Source: Paracoccaceae bacterium (GTDB lineage: Bacteria; Pseudomonadota; Alphaproteobacteria; Rhodobacterales; Rhodobacteraceae). Taken from it: DNA of 64,000 nt. The position numbers were made by a program, and so were the translations under genes. Shown piece by piece: positions 63,847 through 64,000 of this stretch (the first letter of the stretch is position 1; the number at the start of each line of letters is the position of its first letter). The notes beneath the pieces were generated by a model. That model made no database searches and was not told the origin of the DNA. It was given only the letters and a program-made list of their open reading frames with translations. The stretch is taken from positions 28,493 to 92,492 of the forward strand of contig JAPPHA010000039.1 of NCBI GenBank assembly GCA_028874915.1, in the 5' to 3' direction.

Positions 63847-64000
63847 TCAGGCTGTTGCGCGTTGCACGATAAGATCGGCGAGCCGCGGGACGGCGGGAGC
63901 GCCGGCCACGCCCAGGCGATTGGCCAGGTAGTCTCCGAACGAGACCCCGAGCTTGCCGCAGGTCTTCAGGTTCCCGAGACCGGCGTCCCGGGCCTGGCGC
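63847..64000 (-). CDS. C-terminal end of an unidentified protein, possibly a transposase (cut by window edge)
   Basis: Fifty codons are visible, ending at a TGA at 63847-63849. The peptide contains NLKTCGKLGVSFGDYLANRL and PRLADLIVQRATA. It recalls the C-terminal tail (TCRKLGxSFWDYL) of an insertion-sequence transposase, which would fit the IS4-type remnant alongside, but I cannot name the family. The 5' part is outside the window. Confidence 0.45.
   Translation of the reverse strand, partial: RQARDAGLGNLKTCGKLGVSFGDYLANRLGVAGAPAVPRLADLIVQRATA

Overview
The window looks like a chromosomal segment of a high-GC alphaproteobacterium, probably Rhodospirillales-like and aerobic. The support is a class I polyhydroxyalkanoate (PHA) gene set with PhaR and phasin, an SbmA/BacA transporter, two Liv-type ABC transporter operons, dimethylglycine-dehydrogenase-like flavoproteins, and a tRNA-Thr with an encoded CCA end. 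No rRNA, CRISPR array or intact prophage is visible.

Layout. 0-11.2 kb: tail of a prephenate dehydrogenase gene, a formylglycine sulfatase, sbmA/bacA, a methylated-amine catabolic group (Rieske oxygenase, small hypothetical protein, LysR regulator, FAD/folate demethylating oxidoreductase), then thrS. 11.2-16.8 kb: an island of visibly lower GC with two overlapping genes for P-loop ATPases of STAND/archaeal-ATPase type, the second carrying about ten TPR units, behind an upstream block of repeated ACGTACGT sites. I see no known name for this pair. 16.8-20 kb: an alpha/beta hydrolase, a small membrane protein, an orphan Fe(III)-type ABC permease and tRNA-Thr(UGU). 20.3-28 kb: an acyl-CoA ligase, pobA, and phaR, phaP, phaC, phaZ with PhaR-type operators. 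28-30.5 kb: a second demethylating oxidoreductase.

30.5-35.5 kb is a decaying accessory strip: an IS982-type transposase remnant, an ankyrin gene with an in-frame stop near its 5' end, a histidine kinase remnant that has lost its phosphoacceptor histidine and gained an in-frame TAG, and a secreted trypsin-like protease with a recently duplicated Cys/Asp-rich repeat. 35.5-44.2 kb: EamA transporter, complete Liv-type operon, GlxA-family regulator of the kind that controls betaine/carnitine catabolism, and the formylglycine-generating enzyme that could mature the sulfatase.

45.1-63.3 kb is a catabolic island arranged divergently around a LacI regulator with two matching operators. The left arm has a Gfo/Idh oxidoreductase, a DUF993 aldolase-like protein and a TIM-barrel isomerase. 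The right arm has a broken OsmC gene, a beta-hydroxyacid dehydrogenase, a Liv-type ABC transporter, a GST, a small transporter, an M24 protein lacking a metal ligand, and a 2-oxoacid dehydrogenase with E1 alpha, E1 beta and an E2 split over two genes. The substrate cannot be named from sequence. The right edge holds an IS4-type transposase remnant and a truncated ORF.
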